Source of the DNA: Diphasiastrum complanatum
Taxonomy: Eukaryota > Streptophyta > Lycopodiopsida > Lycopodiales > Lycopodiaceae
Direction: 5' to 3'
DNA length: 64,000 nt
Assembly (NCBI GenBank): GCA_029204225.1
Contig: CM055099.1
Span: forward strand, 51,477,298-51,541,297
How positions within the stretch are numbered: the stretch's first letter is position 1; each line of letters starts with the position of its first letter. The translations under genes were made by a program, and so were the position numbers. A model generated the notes under the pieces. The model saw only the letters and a program-made list of their open reading frames with translations, was not told the origin of the DNA and searched no databases. Below, piece by piece: positions 33,388-45,256 of the stretch.

Positions 33388-34080
33388 TTATGTACCATCC
33401 TTCGAAATTTTATGCCCTAAAAGGATGTCTTCCCTCATCCCAAAGTAACACTTAGCTGGATGCAGTTTAAGAAATGTCTCTTGACATCTTCTCGATGTTT
33501 TCTCTAATGTATCTAAATGGTTTTTAGTTGATGAATAGACACAAAAGTCATCCATAAAAATTTCTAAAAACTTTCTTAATTTTTTTTGAAAAATATTTGT
33601 CATCATACGTTGGAATGTGGCAGGTGCATTACAAAGACCAAAGGGCATTCGCGTATATGCGTACGTCCCCCAATCAGTAGTAAAAGTAGTTTTGGATCTA
33701 TCTTCCTCTTTTATAAAAACTTGGTTATAACCTGAGAATCCATCTAAAAAACTATAACGTTCATGTCCTACTACCTAGTCAAGAATAGTATCTGTATACG
33801 GTAGAGAATGATAATCTTTTGCTGTGGCAGCATTTAGTTTCCTAAAATCCTGACAAACTCTAATCTTGCCCGTCTTCTTCTTAGGTACTATAACTATTGG
33901 TGACACCCACTCACTGCTTAGAACAAGATATATAATACCCGCTCTAAGACATCTATCTAATTTGTCTTTTACTAATTAGGAGTACTTTGGATTCAATCTA
34001 TATTGGCGCTGCCTAACATGTATTGTTCCCTGAATGAGATCTATTCTATGTTCACCCCATTTAACTAGTATACCTATTAA
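33388..34080 (-). pseudogene. Gypsy-2 reverse transcriptase
   Basis: Minus strand reads SEWVSPIVIVPKKKTGKIRV, CQDFRKLNAATAKDYHSLPY, SFLDGFSGYNQVFIKEEDR, GTYAYTRMPFGLCNAPATFQ, then FLEIFMDDFCVYSS with the catalytic pair DD in FMDD, and CYFGMREDILLGHKISKDG followed by TAA. These are the successive motifs of a Ty3/gypsy reverse transcriptase. Stops near 33775 and 33390 break the frame. Confidence 0.9.
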
Positions 34081-34085
34081 ATCAT

Positions 34086-34970
34086 TCATCGACCAAGCAA
34101 ACACATTTTGGTATTTTGAAGAAGCAATATATACTCTTCACGTTCTTGGTCCGATTGGTGTTTATATAGATTCAAAGTCTTACCTTTATTAATTTCTATT
34201 TCTACATAATCTGTTTTATCTACCATCCCCTCAGTCAGACTTGCTCTGGTTCCACTCAGAACTTCTCTCGACTCGGATGTTGTCGGTATGTCTACTTTCT
34301 CATCAATCTCATAGCATTCTATGAAATTGATCCATGATTCAGTAGGTCTAGCTAACTCCTCACCCCATCTCAAAAGGTGACCCTCTATTGGACTGGCTGT
34401 GAAAATACCTGGAAAAAATATCTGTTTGGTAGACCAATTTATAATAGCATCTGCATGATATAACCATGGTCTTCCAAATAATATCGAATAAGGTGGTGTA
34501 TCTACTGGATATATGACAAGGAAATTCATAACAAACGTCTCTGTCTCTATAACTACGTTAATACCTTTTAGCTTGCCTACTGGTATACATTTAGTCGCGT
34601 ATGCTAAATGGATTTCGTGATAAGTGATAGGCTGTATCTGGTTTTCTAATCCTAATTCTTTAACCATTGTTTTCGTTACTAGGTTGATACTAGATCCTGA
34701 GTCTATTAGTATTCTATCTATGGTCCGATCTCCTATGATCGCACTAATCTCTAGAACTCCACAATCTCCTCTATCTACATATTCTACTTTATTATTGTAC
34801 GCAAGTATTCTTAATGTAACTAACCTCTCCTCTTCCTCAGTCCCTACTGACTGAAGCCCTTCTTCCTCCGAAGTATAGCTTGAGGAAGATGTAGGTGTCT
34901 CACCTTCGTACTTATCTTTTTCCCATGATATGGAAATTCTTTTATGACTTTTTTTTGTCGGTGTCTCCAT
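34086..34970 (-). CDS. Gypsy-2 second retropepsin-like domain
   Basis: Continuous 294-codon minus-strand frame. It contains LEISAIIGDRTIDRILIDSG with the catalytic DSGS motif, SSINLVTKTMVKELGL, HEIHLAYATKCIPVGKLKG and YSILFGRPWLYHADAIINW. This is a retroviral-type aspartic protease fold with the ILFGRPWL flap/C-terminal signature of plant gypsy elements. A related domain, with the same DSGSS and LLGRPWLY signatures, lies directly upstream at about 35010-35717, so the polyprotein has two in tandem. The N-terminal 60 residues are Glu/Ser-rich. Part of a dead element, but this frame is unbroken. Confidence 0.8.
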   Translation of the reverse strand: METPTKKSHKRISISWEKDKYEGETPTSSSSYTSEEEGLQSVGTEEEERLVTLRILAYNNKVEYVDRGDCGVLEISAIIGDRTIDRILIDSGSSINLVTKTMVKELGLENQIQPITYHEIHLAYATKCIPVGKLKGINVVIETETFVMNFLVIYPVDTPPYSILFGRPWLYHADAIINWSTKQIFFPGIFTASPIEGHLLRWGEELARPTESWINFIECYEIDEKVDIPTTSESREVLSGTRASLTEGMVDKTDYVEIEINKGKTLNLYKHQSDQEREEYILLLQNTKMCLLGR

Positions 34971-35009
34971 CTGGTCTCTGAAGGTAATCTCCTTTTTCTT
35001 CTAGTGGGT

Positions 35010-35717
35010 TATAACATCGGCCTGATAGAGCCATGGTCGTCCTAATAACACTCTATATGACAATTGTCTCATAGTTTTTGATATTATAGAATCCATAAGA
35101 AACTTATGGTCTCCAATATAAACTGTAACCTAAGATAGTTCTCCTATTGGTGATCTGCTAGTTGCATCGGCTAATCTTAAATGTCTTAAAGTGGGTGCTA
35201 TTCTATGATGAATGCCTAATTCATATGCTGTTTCTTCAGTCATTATATTTACACTAGATCCAGAATCTATGGGTACATCATCTAAGATGCAGCCATTAAT
35301 TACTACTTGAATCTCTGGTTGGCCTTCATCACCATAATTAACTAATCCTATGTTGACTACTGGTAACTTTGTTTTTCTTCTCTTTTTATTTTGCAAAAAT
35401 TGCTTAATTTCTTTTTTATAATATTGGTTATCGTCTAATAACTGTTTAAAAGTTATATTGGGCATTCTAGAAACAAGGTCTTCGACAATATTATAAGAAT
35501 GGTTTCTAAGTGGCGACAGATCTCTAGGTATCTCGCTACTTATAACTGGATCTGAAAATGTCACTTTTTTAACTTTTCTAGTTTCTTCGTCTAAAAGCTT
35601 CTTAGCTTCTGAACTAATATCAACATCATAATGCCTTCCATTAGACTTATCAAACTTTAATTCTTTATTACTAGGAATTTTTACTAACTGTTTTGCGACC
35701 TTCGCTTTTTCTATCAC
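35010..35717 (-). pseudogene. Gypsy-2 first retropepsin-like domain
   Basis: Minus-strand frame 35717-35130 reads a Lys-rich linker, then IQVVINGCILDDVPIDSGSS with DSGS, VNIMTEETAYELGIHHRI and LRLADATSRSPIGELS, followed by TAG where Gln is expected (QVTVY). It continues to YRVLLGRPWLYQADVIT and another TAG near 35003. Homologous to the second domain in layout and motifs. Confidence 0.8.
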
Positions 35718-35864
35718 GTTTTTCGCAGTTTTCGTCTTAGTTTTCTTCTTATCTTTAAGAGATAAAGAATCTTTACTACTTCTTGTAGTTACTTTATTTA
35801 CTCTTTCCTCTAAATCTGGCCATTGATGATCTTGATCTAATAATTCAGACTCTACTTCTATCCT

Positions 35865-36658
35865 CTAAACTATCATGTCAGTATTAGTCTTACATGGCCG
35901 AAGGTCGTCTTCCCTAGGCGAGTTTACAAACCTTGGTTTAGACCTTGGCTGTTGTGGCTGAGGACATTCAGCAGTGACATGCCCTTCGCCTTTACAGTTA
36001 GCACAGAGCGGCACATATCCTGCTGATCTCCTGGGTTCAGGGCAATCAGGCGAATAGTGACCCGGGGCTCCGCAATTGTAGCACAAACCCCTTACTCTGG
36101 TTGGTGGAGTGGAATCTTGTGTTCCGTCCCTTCGCAAAATAGTGTACTGTTGACCAGTACACTATTTCGGTATCATAGTTTTTTGGTTAGTAGGAGTTGC
36201 AGTATAAGCTACCTCCTTATAATTATTTATTGGACAGAGGAAGAGTTCCTCTTCTAAATAATTAGTCTGTAAATTGGGACAGTTGGTCTTATAATGACCT
36301 TCCTTCCCACACGCGGTACACCAAACATTGGCGTTAGGCTTCGCTTTCTTTCGTTTGGCTTTAACATCAGATATTTGGACCTTTAGATCACCCATTTCTC
36401 TTGTTAACAACTCAACACTTTTCTTCAATGGATCCATCTTTTTGGATTTCTCCATTCTTTTCTTTCTTTATGAGTTCCTATTCTAGGCACAATCACGTAC
36501 ATGATGTCAGGTCTATGCGACATAGCCTCATCTTCTTTTCTCCACTCAACAACGGGTCGTTTCCTTGGAATGCTCTCTTCATTTCCACCCAGGGCAATTG
36601 TAGAAGAAGACACATTTTTTTCGTTTAAGTTTTTTTTTGCCTTAACCATTTTTAGCAC
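35865..36658 (-). pseudogene. Gypsy-2 gag C-terminus with three zinc knuckles
   Basis: Minus-strand frames hold three CX2CX4HX4C knuckles: CTACGKEGHYKTNC (about 36325-36285), CYNCGAPGHYSPDC (about 36085-36045) and CANCKGEGHVTAEC (about 36005-35965). Frameshifts near 36440 and 36160 break it. No capsid domain is recognisable upstream, where the frame starts MLKMVKAKKNLNEKN (36658). Zinc knuckles bind the element's RNA during packaging. Confidence 0.85.
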
Positions 36659-37010
36659 CTTAGTCTTTTTCGCACCTTAGCGAGAAAAGTGACACAGTGG
36701 CCAGAATGCCTTAGAAACCATTCTTAAAAGCACCTTTGTCTTTTTCGCCCCTTTATGAAAAATGTGACAAAGTGGCTAGAATGCCTTAGAAACCATTTTA
36801 AGGCACCTTCAACTTTTTCGTTTTTTTGTTGTCTTTAGTCTAAGGCACCTTCACCTTCATCACTGCCTTTAGTCCAAGGCACTTTTTGGCTTTTTCGTCT
36901 TCTTCGTTGTCTTAAATCTAAGGGCGCCTTCAAGATTTACATACCTTAAGTCTAAGGGCACCTTCAAGTTTTGCATACCTTCAGTCTAAGAGCACCTTCG
37001 GGTATTTCAG
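36653..37010. repeat. degenerate tandem repeats before Gypsy-2 gag
   Basis: Two adjacent units of about 76 bp (36653-36728 and 36729-36804), each with AGCACCTT, GTCTTTTTCGC and GAATGCCTTAGAAACCATT, followed to 37010 by shorter units of the type AAGTCTAAGGGCACCTTCAA. Probably part of the leader of Gypsy-2 or of a neighbouring element. Confidence 0.65.
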
Positions 37011-37173
37011 GTTTTTACGTTTTTGCTACATTGGCAGACCGACATCGCCAACTTATCAACAACCCTAAAACAACTGGAGAAACAAATATCCTAAGGGCGG
37101 TTACCAACTTTTGTACATATGCAAAACTGGAGTAAATTGCAGTTAAGGCATAAGATATTTTTCTCTCGACACT

Positions 37174-37478
37174 TGTAAGTATATAGACTAGCTGAATCAA
37201 GCTATGTAAGTGTTAATTGAATTTCTCTTTTAATCAGAGTTATATGTAGTCAGCGTTATCATGCTCAGCAAGCTAAATTATTACTTCAAGCCATTGTACT
37301 CACTGTTGATATTAATCAAAGTGCAATTTTTGTCTTACTACTATGTTGTTCATTTGCGCAATCTGTATGAATTCTTCTACTTGAATACTTCGGCTGCTAA
37401 CTGTTGCGAATCCGTTCCTACACGCCTGCGATCAAAGCCTCGAGCTTCCGCTACCACTCATGCCCCCACGGTTTTACA
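37174..37478 (+). mobile_element. probable 5' LTR of copia E (about 305 bp)
   Basis: The right end (GGTTTTACA) lies 3-4 bp before a primer-binding site. The left end is placed at TGTAAGTATATAG because it mirrors TTTTACA, but no second LTR is available to confirm it. Left boundary is therefore uncertain. Confidence 0.45.
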
Positions 37479-37481
37479 GCA

Positions 37482-37493
37482 TAGTATCAGAGC
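37482..37493 (+). other. primer-binding site of copia E
   Basis: TAGTATCAGAGC differs by one base from TGGTATCAGAGC, the sequence complementary to the 3' end of initiator tRNA-Met used by most plant copia elements. Confidence 0.75.
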
Positions 37494-37599
37494 AGGCATT
37501 TTAGTAATCTACATTTCTACTGTAGATTATCAGTCTTGTTTCTATCAAGACGTCTTTCTAGCAAACGTGCAGCCAACAGTATTTTGACATTCATTGTCT

Positions 37600-39496
37600 C
37601 TACCAATGATCTCGTTCAACGGATCCATCATCTAGTTCATCTCTCATTGACAAACTCGATGGAGACAACTACCATCTCTGGAAATTCAAGATGAAGGTTA
37701 TACTTCTAGCCAAAGAACTGTGGGACATCGTTGATGGCACAGAACTCAAACCAGAAGGTGATGCAGCCGTCATCACCAAGTGGAGACTGAGAGATGACAA
37801 AGCATTTGCCATGATCACCCTCAACATCAAGGATACTCAGATCAGCCACATATGCTACTCAGACTGCTAAAGATGCATAAGACATTCTAGCAACTCTCTA
37901 CGACATCAGAGACGTCACATCCAAGCTTCATCTGAGGAAGAAATTTTTCACCCTCAGATTTTCTGATGTAGATAGTGTTTCGAGTCATCTCTACACGTTC
38001 AAAAATCTTATGGAGCAGATGACTGCAACATGCTCAGTCATAGAAGATTTTGGTGCACTCATGACTCTATTATCGAGTTTACTTGAATTTCAGCCTACAA
38101 AAATTGGGTAATAGCAATTTCTACCCAAGAGCATCTCACTCTATCAAGAGTAATTTCGCTGCTCCTACAAGAGAAAGATCGACATCCTCCTCAAGCTCTG
38201 GATCGGATCCTCAAGCTTTGTATTCCAAAAATCAGAAGTTTAGGTCCAAGAGATCTACAAAGTCAGGCTTTACTGACAAGAAGAGCAACATGCAGTCTGG
38301 ACCAAATTCCAGTTCAAGATCGAATTCAAGCTCTTCATCATTCCAACCGGTGCAGAAACTTTTCTGCAAATACCGTAAGAGGACTGGCCACAAAATCAAG
38401 GATTGCCGAATTTTGAAGTACAACAACGAAAAGAAGAAGCAGTTTCAACAACAAGCACATAGTGCTACAGCCAGTCACTCAAATCAGCAACAAGAAGAAG
38501 AAGATGAGACAGCTTTCATGACCAAAGTTGGAGAGCAATAGGATATCGATTCCTGGTATCTAGATTTTAGAACAACTCAACACATGACTCACCATTGTGA
38601 TTGGTTCAAAGACTATAAGTCATTCACCCACTCTTGAGTTGTGAAACTTGATGACAACTTGTCACATTTAATCAAAGGTGAAGGAATAGTCAGAAATTCA
38701 AACAAGGTGAAGTCAAGTTGTTGTCCAACGTCTGACCAAGAATCTGCTCTCAGTTAACATAATCACCGATTCAGGTCAGAGGGTCGAATTTGATACAGAG
38801 GGCTGCACAATTCTTGACAAATCTCGGAAGGTTCTAGCCTATGGAAGAAGAAGCGACTATCTTTACAAACTCAGCCATTGCTACTCTTCTAACAGTCAAG
38901 CTCTTCACACAACTACTTCTGAATCAACTGATATGTTGTGGCATTTGAGACTTGGCCATCTTATCTTCAATCGTATGCAGCAAATGTCAGCTCAGAGTTT
39001 AGTACAAGATCTGCCAAAAGTTGTATTATCAGCAAGCATGCTAGGAGTCCCTTTCGTTCAGAATAGTTCATATATCCAAGGGCTTGCTTGACCCTGTACA
39101 CAACGACATTTGTGGCCCAATGCAGATTGCTTCCACAGGGGGAGCTCTCTATTTCCTAACCTTGATCGACGACTTCTCTAGAAGGACTGCAACCTACTAT
39201 ATGAAGAACAAATCAAAAGCATTCAAGTTCTTTATACAGTTCAAGGCGTCTGCAAAAACCAGACCCAGAGGAAGATCAAGGCTCTACGCACAGATGGAGG
39301 AGGAGAGTACATCTGCACAAAATTCAAGGAGTTCCACAAGGCCAATGAGATACATCAACAATATACAACCAGCTACTCACCTCAGTCCAATGGTGTAGCT
39401 GAACGGAAGTATCGGACATTCATCGAAAGTGCCAAGAGCATGATGGCCCATGCCTCTCTTCCAAAACAATTCTGGGTAGAAGCTGTTACTATAGCC
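37600..39496 (+). pseudogene. copia E gag-protease-integrase part (block A)
   Basis: Gag begins LDGDNYHLWKFKMKVILL (37650) and continues through KLHLRKKFFTLRFSDVDSVS. The zinc knuckle reads CKYRKRTGHKIKDC: the second Cys is Arg. The protease motif is WYLDFRTTQHMTHHCDWF, so DSGA has become DFRT. Integrase shows WHLRLGHLIFNRMQQM, LIDDFSRRTATYYMKNKSKA, LRTDGGGEYIC, SPQSNGVAERKYR and AKSMMAHASLPKQFW. The element stops abruptly at 39496, where the LTR starting at 39499 follows. From 37967 on it is nearly identical to copia F at 55843, which retains the missing reverse transcriptase part. Multiple stops; inactive. Confidence 0.85.
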
Positions 39497-39498
39497 TT

Positions 39499-39910
39499 TG
39501 TTGGAGATCAGCCGGAAGCCCGTTGTAGACGTTCTTCAAATAAGTTGGCTGTCTGAGTTTGTGATTCCAAAGAGATAACTGTGGGCTTAATTTCCAACAA
39601 TACTTTCTAACAATTCCTTTCTCTTCTACTAATACTCATTCCATGACTCATTGAAAAAATCTATCTCGAAGGAAGCATGGCTGTCATAGACGCCTAATTG
39701 TTTCTCTCCGTTTATGGTTGTCTTTGACACCTACTAAGATATTCCTCTGGTCAATCTAAGTAATAGTCTAAATCAACAGATTGGTAAAAATTCTGTCAGA
39801 ATTTAATGTTGAGTTTTTCCCTTGACTGGATATCGTATTTGGCAAGGGTGGTATCAGAGCTAATGAACCAATTATTCCCAATACAAATATTCTGTCATAC
39901 AAACCCAACA
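39499..39910 (+). mobile_element. LTR in block A (412 bp)
   Basis: Starts TGTTGGAGATC and ends AACCCAACA, giving matching termini TGTTGG/CCAACA. It is followed at 39914 by TGGTATCAAAGC, a near-perfect initiator tRNA-Met primer-binding site. A second such motif, TGGTATCAGAGC, lies inside it at 39849. No coding sequence follows. Confidence 0.65.
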
Positions 39911-40180
39911 GAGTGGTATCAAAGCTATACAAACTAATACTTTGATATACAAGTGATGAGCAAATGGAGACAATTTGGTTTCATTGTTTTCTAGTTGAAA
40001 TGAATGGCAAGATTTGCATTTTTGTAATGCCAACTACTAAGGTTTCCTTTGTATAATGAAGGCACCTCCACACACACATTGTTCATGTGAATTTTACAAC
40101 TGGAATTTTAGGTGATCATTTTTCTCATAATCGGCCAATCAAATGTTGACACATAGCACATGAGCTTTTTGGTGGAATGT

Positions 40181-40278
40181 GCATGTGGACAGCTCATGAC
40201 GAGCTGCCACATAGCACATGCCATTATGGTGACATGTGTGTGTTCTATGTGGCAGCCTGTCATTGGCTATCCACATGC
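40181..40278. repeat. foldback 1 in block A
   Basis: Nested inverted repeats: GCATGTGGA (40181) pairs with TCCACATGC (ends 40278), and GCTGCCACATAG (40203-40214) pairs perfectly with CTATGTGGCAGC (40245-40256), closed by CACATG/CATGTG. Conserved in block B at 60593-60690. Confidence 0.7.
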
Positions 40279-40662
40279 AAATTCTACAAAATAGACAAAA
40301 ATATGAAGAAATTTGCTTTAGAAATGCAAAAATAAATTCGTAGCCAAACAATGATGTATTGAATATTGCAGCGTTGATGTATTCAACTAATCAGACGAAA
40401 CAATAAGAGATTATCAGTTACAAATGATTACAGAGAAGCACACATTCTGACATGATACTAAGCGCAATAAAATGATAGATTGATTCAATACGTAGCCATG
40501 TACAAATCAGATGACGAGAGCAGAAAATATAACGGATGAAACCGCATACTCGTAAGTTATCTTTGAGTAACTGAATGCTTATTATTAAGAATTGTGGTTT
40601 GGTACATAATTAAAAATCCCTTAATGAAATTCCAAACTAGGAAAATTTTTATTTATTTTTGA

Positions 40663-40758
40663 CTCCAAAGATGGCACACCGACTTGCTAGGTGATTCACC
40701 TAGGAAAAACAAAATTGTGGTTGAATCGCCTAGCTTGCCAGCATGCTATCTTTGGAGG
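40663..40758. repeat. foldback 2 in block A
   Basis: CTCCAAAGAT (40663-40672) pairs with ATCTTTGGAG (40749-40758), and GCTAGGTGATTC pairs with GAATCGCCTAGC inside. Copy in block B at 61075-61170. Confidence 0.7.
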
Positions 40759-40759
40759 T

Positions 40760-42285
40760 TGCAGAAAAAATCCTATTTCACTTAGCACGCTGACATGCTC
40801 TTTTTGAAGGCTACAAAAAAAAAAAAAATCTAAGCTAGACTTTATATTCTAATAATAATCATGTTACAAGATTCTCAAAAGATATTAAACACCAATTGAG
40901 ATACAATTTATAATGCAATTTGTAGAATTAGCAGGCTCAGCCAAGTATGGCATTCTACACATATAAGCCCCAAACTTGAGACAATGGACTAGAAGAGAAT
41001 TTGATTGTCAAGGCCTCAACTTATCATAGGACCTTAGCTTAAAAGGCGGCCTATCTCAAAATTTTTAACTTAATTGTTTGAGGCCCAATGCAAATGTGAC
41101 ACCTCACTATAAAGATGCCCGAACTATACATTGTATGAATCCTTCATATTCTTATGGAAATATTACCATTGAAGATTTTTTTATTCTGCATTCTCAAGTT
41201 CTTGTGTTGTTTCTCTCCAGGGGTAGGGTGGTGTGATGTGATTGTTCTCCTACGGATTCAATAGTAATAAATGTGATGTTGGTAGAGAATTCTCTTTTTG
41301 TAATCACTTTGTATGCAAGTTTTCTTGCAGGTTCAGAAGGGGAGTAAAAGTTTGTGTAACATCTTGTTTGGGAAGTTTATTATGGATGATAGATAGGTAA
41401 TAAGTAATGAGAAAGAAATGCAGAAAAAATGCATGGGACTTTTATGGATGATGTTGAAGTTCAATGCTATTTCTTTGCCTTTGAGTGAATAATGTTGTTG
41501 CGGAAAGAAAGAATATGGATTAGCCTAGTTTTAAAAAAATGATGTGTTTTTAGCTTTCTTTTAATGAGTTGACCTAATTATTTGTATGGAGTTGGATTAA
41601 AGAGGATTTAGAGATAGATAGGTAATAAGAAAGGTGTGGAAGGGATGCATAGGGTTACAAGAAAAAAAGTAAGCAACTGTTTTCACATAACTTTTTTCAT
41701 TGATGATAACCATTTATGTTTGTGGTAAGATTATTTAAGTAGTGAAAAGTTTTAATTCTATCATGTGACTAGATTTAATGTACTACATCTTTCATGATGG
41801 GTCAACAATAAACTTGTTGTGGATGTTACTAGGATAGATGTAATTGCAATGCCAAGTGAATAATTGCTACAATTTTTGTTATCACAATAAAAGACACAAG
41901 CTCATCTCATCGCAAAAATATTTCCATCTTAGAAAATTACACCCGTTCATATATTTTTCTTGTCAAGATTACTCACACACACATGCATACACATATGTCT
42001 TGTAAAGAAAATGTTAAGAAAATGTTCTAGTGGGATAGAAACCCATTATCATTTTTATCATAATAAGGAAGGATTTAGAGAAACATTAAAATTCTTAGCA
42101 ATCATGAAAGATTAGAGTTGGAAGGACAATCAAGCCATGGAAAATAAAACTCCCAACTCTATTAAAATTCTAGTCAATAAACAACATCTCACAACTCTTT
42201 ACTACAATCTATCCATTACTCAAGCACGTATTTCTTGCTTGTATCTAGTACATGATTGGTCTCTAGCCTTGGAAATGCCATACAT
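40760..42285. other. block A non-coding stretch downstream of the host gene 3' end
   Basis: AT-rich sequence matching 61172-62697 in block B. No open frame with recognisable features on either strand. Confidence 0.55.
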
Positions 42286-42286
42286 G

Positions 42287-42433
<147 letters not shown>

Positions 42434-42826
42434 TCTCATAATCATACATCTGCAATGTCACACATAAAAACACACAATGCTTCATCTTCCTTGTATCCCT
42501 CTTGCTGGCTTACGTGATGTTAATCTTTGAACTTCCTCGATCACTCATGAAACATTCTCAAACTATGTATCAATATGAAAGATCCTGTTTACAAGGTGCA
42601 GTGATCTATTTTCATCCAAGAAATTGCAACCCAAATTCAGATTACGTTCATTCTATCACTGCTGCTGCTGCTGCTGCTCCTTCCCCCAGTTACTCAGTCA
42701 AAAACTCTGAGGATGGGAATACAATTGGGAACTACGCTCCTCAAAAATGACGACCTTGCCTGACCAAAATGATACACATCATTAGAAAAACACACACACG
42801 AAATTTTACAGTTCAAAGGTCATGAA

Positions 42827-43153
<327 letters not shown>

Positions 43154-43154
43154 A

Positions 43155-43342
43155 TCTCTATAAGAGCAGATGGGCATCCTGCATTATCAATTCAGATCAA
43201 TTCAGTTTATTGTTCATGAAGCATAGCTTCTTACAATTTCTCTCCTTCCTCAATAAAGTTTCTTCTTCCCCTTGAGTTTAGTGTTGTGTGAGTACTAATA
43301 AGATTAGTCTACTCCGATTTGAAAATCACTTAGATTCTATCA
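43155..43342 (+). mobile_element. 5' LTR of copia G, truncated
   Basis: Matches the last 190 bp of the complete 3' LTR at 53236-53650 (TCTCTATAAGAGCAGATGGG to GATTCTATCA). The upstream half (U3) is missing; the cut lies just before the TATA-like CTATAAGAG. Confidence 0.85.
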
Positions 43343-43356
43343 TGGTATCAGAGCAG
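43343..43356 (+). other. primer-binding site of copia G
   Basis: TGGTATCAGAGCAG directly follows the LTR end; it is the perfect initiator tRNA-Met type site. Confidence 0.9.
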
Positions 43357-43365
43357 GGCTCCTAA

Positions 43366-43917
43366 GATCGGGATCCACGGAAGAAGTTTCTGGTGTAGGT
43401 CGCAGCTGGTGCAGGTTCTTTTGAGGGCAGCAACAGCTGGTACAGGTTCATCTGAGGCCGACAGATCTGGTGTAGGCAGAATACAGCTAGTGCAGGCAGC
43501 TTCTGAGGCAGCATATTTGGTGCAGGGGTCACATAGCTGCAGGTTACAGCTGTGTAGGCAGCTTTTGAGGGTGACAGCAGCTGGTGCAGACAGCATCTGA
43601 GGGTGGCAGTACCTGTGTAGGTTCTTTTGAGAGCAGCAGTAGTTAATGCAGGTTCTTCTGAGGGCGGCAGTACCTGAGCAGGAGTTTCTACAGGGAGGCA
43701 GAAATGAGGAAGGCAGTATCTGGGAAAGACAACAACCAGATAGGTAAGATCTGGACAGGTGATATCCAAGGAAGGCAACAATTGGACAGGTCCTTTTTTG
43801 AGGAAGATATCCTCAAAAATTGTTGCATGCAAGATTTGGACATGTGATATCCAGGGAAGGCAACAATTGGACAGGTCTTTTCTGAGGGAGATATCCTCAA
43901 AAATTGTTGCATGCAAT
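43366..43917 (+). repeat. repeat-rich leader of copia G
   Basis: Many imperfect copies of GAGGGCAGCAGCTGGTGCAGGTT-like text, ending in two adjacent 80-bp units (about 43756-43834 and 43838-43917) that share GTGATATCCA, GGCAACAATTGGACAGGTC and ATCCTCAAAAATTGTTGCATG. The leader of copia H (46260-46790) has the same style of repeats. Confidence 0.7.
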
Positions 43918-43959
43918 TATATTCTTAGTGGAAAGCCTATCATCTTTGTACGACAATGA

Positions 43960-45256
43960 TGGGGAACCTTCATGAATCCGTTCTACCAGAGTCAAGATGG
44001 ATCTAACTACAGCTTGTGGAAGTTCAAACTTCAGAATATACTTCAGGACATAGATTATTGGGAAATTGTCACAGGACAAGAGGTGATGGATACCATATCA
44101 TCAACTTATCCATGAAGGATAAGGTTATTCCTTTGATCAGAAATGCAATCGGGCCTAAGGAAGCATGGGATATTCTTAGGAATACATTCGAAACAGTGAG
44201 CAAGTCTCGAGCATTGTCCTTGAATAATAACCTTCATACCTTGAAAATGGAATCAGATGAATCCATTACAGATTTTATTACCAGGGTGAAGGATCTAAGA
44301 GATCAGTTGTCTTCTATAGGGGAAATTGTACTTGATAATCCTCTTGTACAAGTTGTTTTGAATAGCTTACCATTTCAATATCAAAACTTTGTTATTTACT
44401 AAGTGTAAGGGAAAAATCGCCGACATTCGATGAGCTAAATGGATTGCTACTTCAAGAAGAATTACGAAGACAAAACTTGATGTCTACGGAAGATTTCAAG
44501 GAGTTGGTTTCTTTACCAAGAATCAAGGTAAGAAGGGCAAAAAGAAAGGAGGTAAAAAGGATCAAAAGCATGAAGGTAAGGACAATTCGGAAAAAGGAGA
44601 CAGTTCCAAGTTCAATCCACGAGAAATGGCAATTGTAACTTTTTTTGATAAATATGGTCACTTTGCGTTCGAGTGCAGGAAAAAGAAGGCCATCCAGGAC
44701 AAGAAGAAGCAGTCAGGCAACTTCATTGAAGACGAACACAAAAGCGAAGTTGTGGGATGCTATGAGTTATTCTCAGCTTCAACATCAGAGAACTCTAATG
44801 ACTGTTGGTACATTGATTATGGAGCCACGCAACATATGACACCACATCGTGAGTGGTTTACACAGTTTGATGATAGTGGTGTAAATGCACATGTCAAGCT
44901 TGGAGACATTTCTTATTACGACATCAAAGGTCGAGGTACAGTGAGAGTACATTTACCTTTAGGGAATTTAGGAGAAATTAAGAATGTTCTCTATGTTTCA
45001 GGTTTAAAAAATAATTTACTTTTAGTTTTGGCTATCGCTAAATAGAATATGAAATTTAGAACAGGTCCATTGTGGAGAGTGCTCGAAGCATGCTACGAGG
45101 TAAGAACCTCAAGAATCATTTGTGGGGCGAAGCAGTTTGTACAGCAGTTTACTTACTGAACAGAAGTCCTACAAAAGCAGTTCTCAATCGAACTCCAGAA
45201 GAAGCTTTCATAGGTATAAAGCCTAAAGTGGATCGTCTACGATTTTTTGGTTGTAT
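43960..45256 (+). pseudogene. copia G gag, protease and integrase end (part 1)
   Basis: Gag is a decayed relative of copia H: start deleted/frameshifted, then HIINLSMKDKVIPLIRNAIG and ITDFITRVKDLRDQLSSIGE. The zinc knuckle has lost its Cys residues (FFDKYGHFAFECRKK). Protease reads WYIDYGATQHMTPHREWF, with the catalytic DSG changed to DYG, to VLYVSGLKNNLL. A deletion then joins directly to SARSMLRGKNLKNHLWGEAV and LLNRSPTKAVLNRTPEEAF of integrase. It stops at 45256, where an LTR element in opposite orientation is inserted; the rest of copia G resumes at 51997. Confidence 0.85.

Noticed and set aside
37261-37587. 108-codon plus-strand frame
   Set aside because: It spans the copia E LTR end and its primer-binding site, so it is untranslated retroelement leader sequence.
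43343-43356. TGGTATCAGAGC motifs as possible tRNA genes
   Set aside because: Only the tRNA 3'-end complement is present, next to LTR ends. There is no cloverleaf, A box or B box, so these are primer-binding sites (also at 37482, 39914, 46201, 51508, 55788 and 60326).
43348-43916. 184-codon minus-strand frame, Cys/Leu-rich
   Set aside because: It lies antisense to the repeat-rich leader of copia G, and its repeating text reflects the leader repeats.
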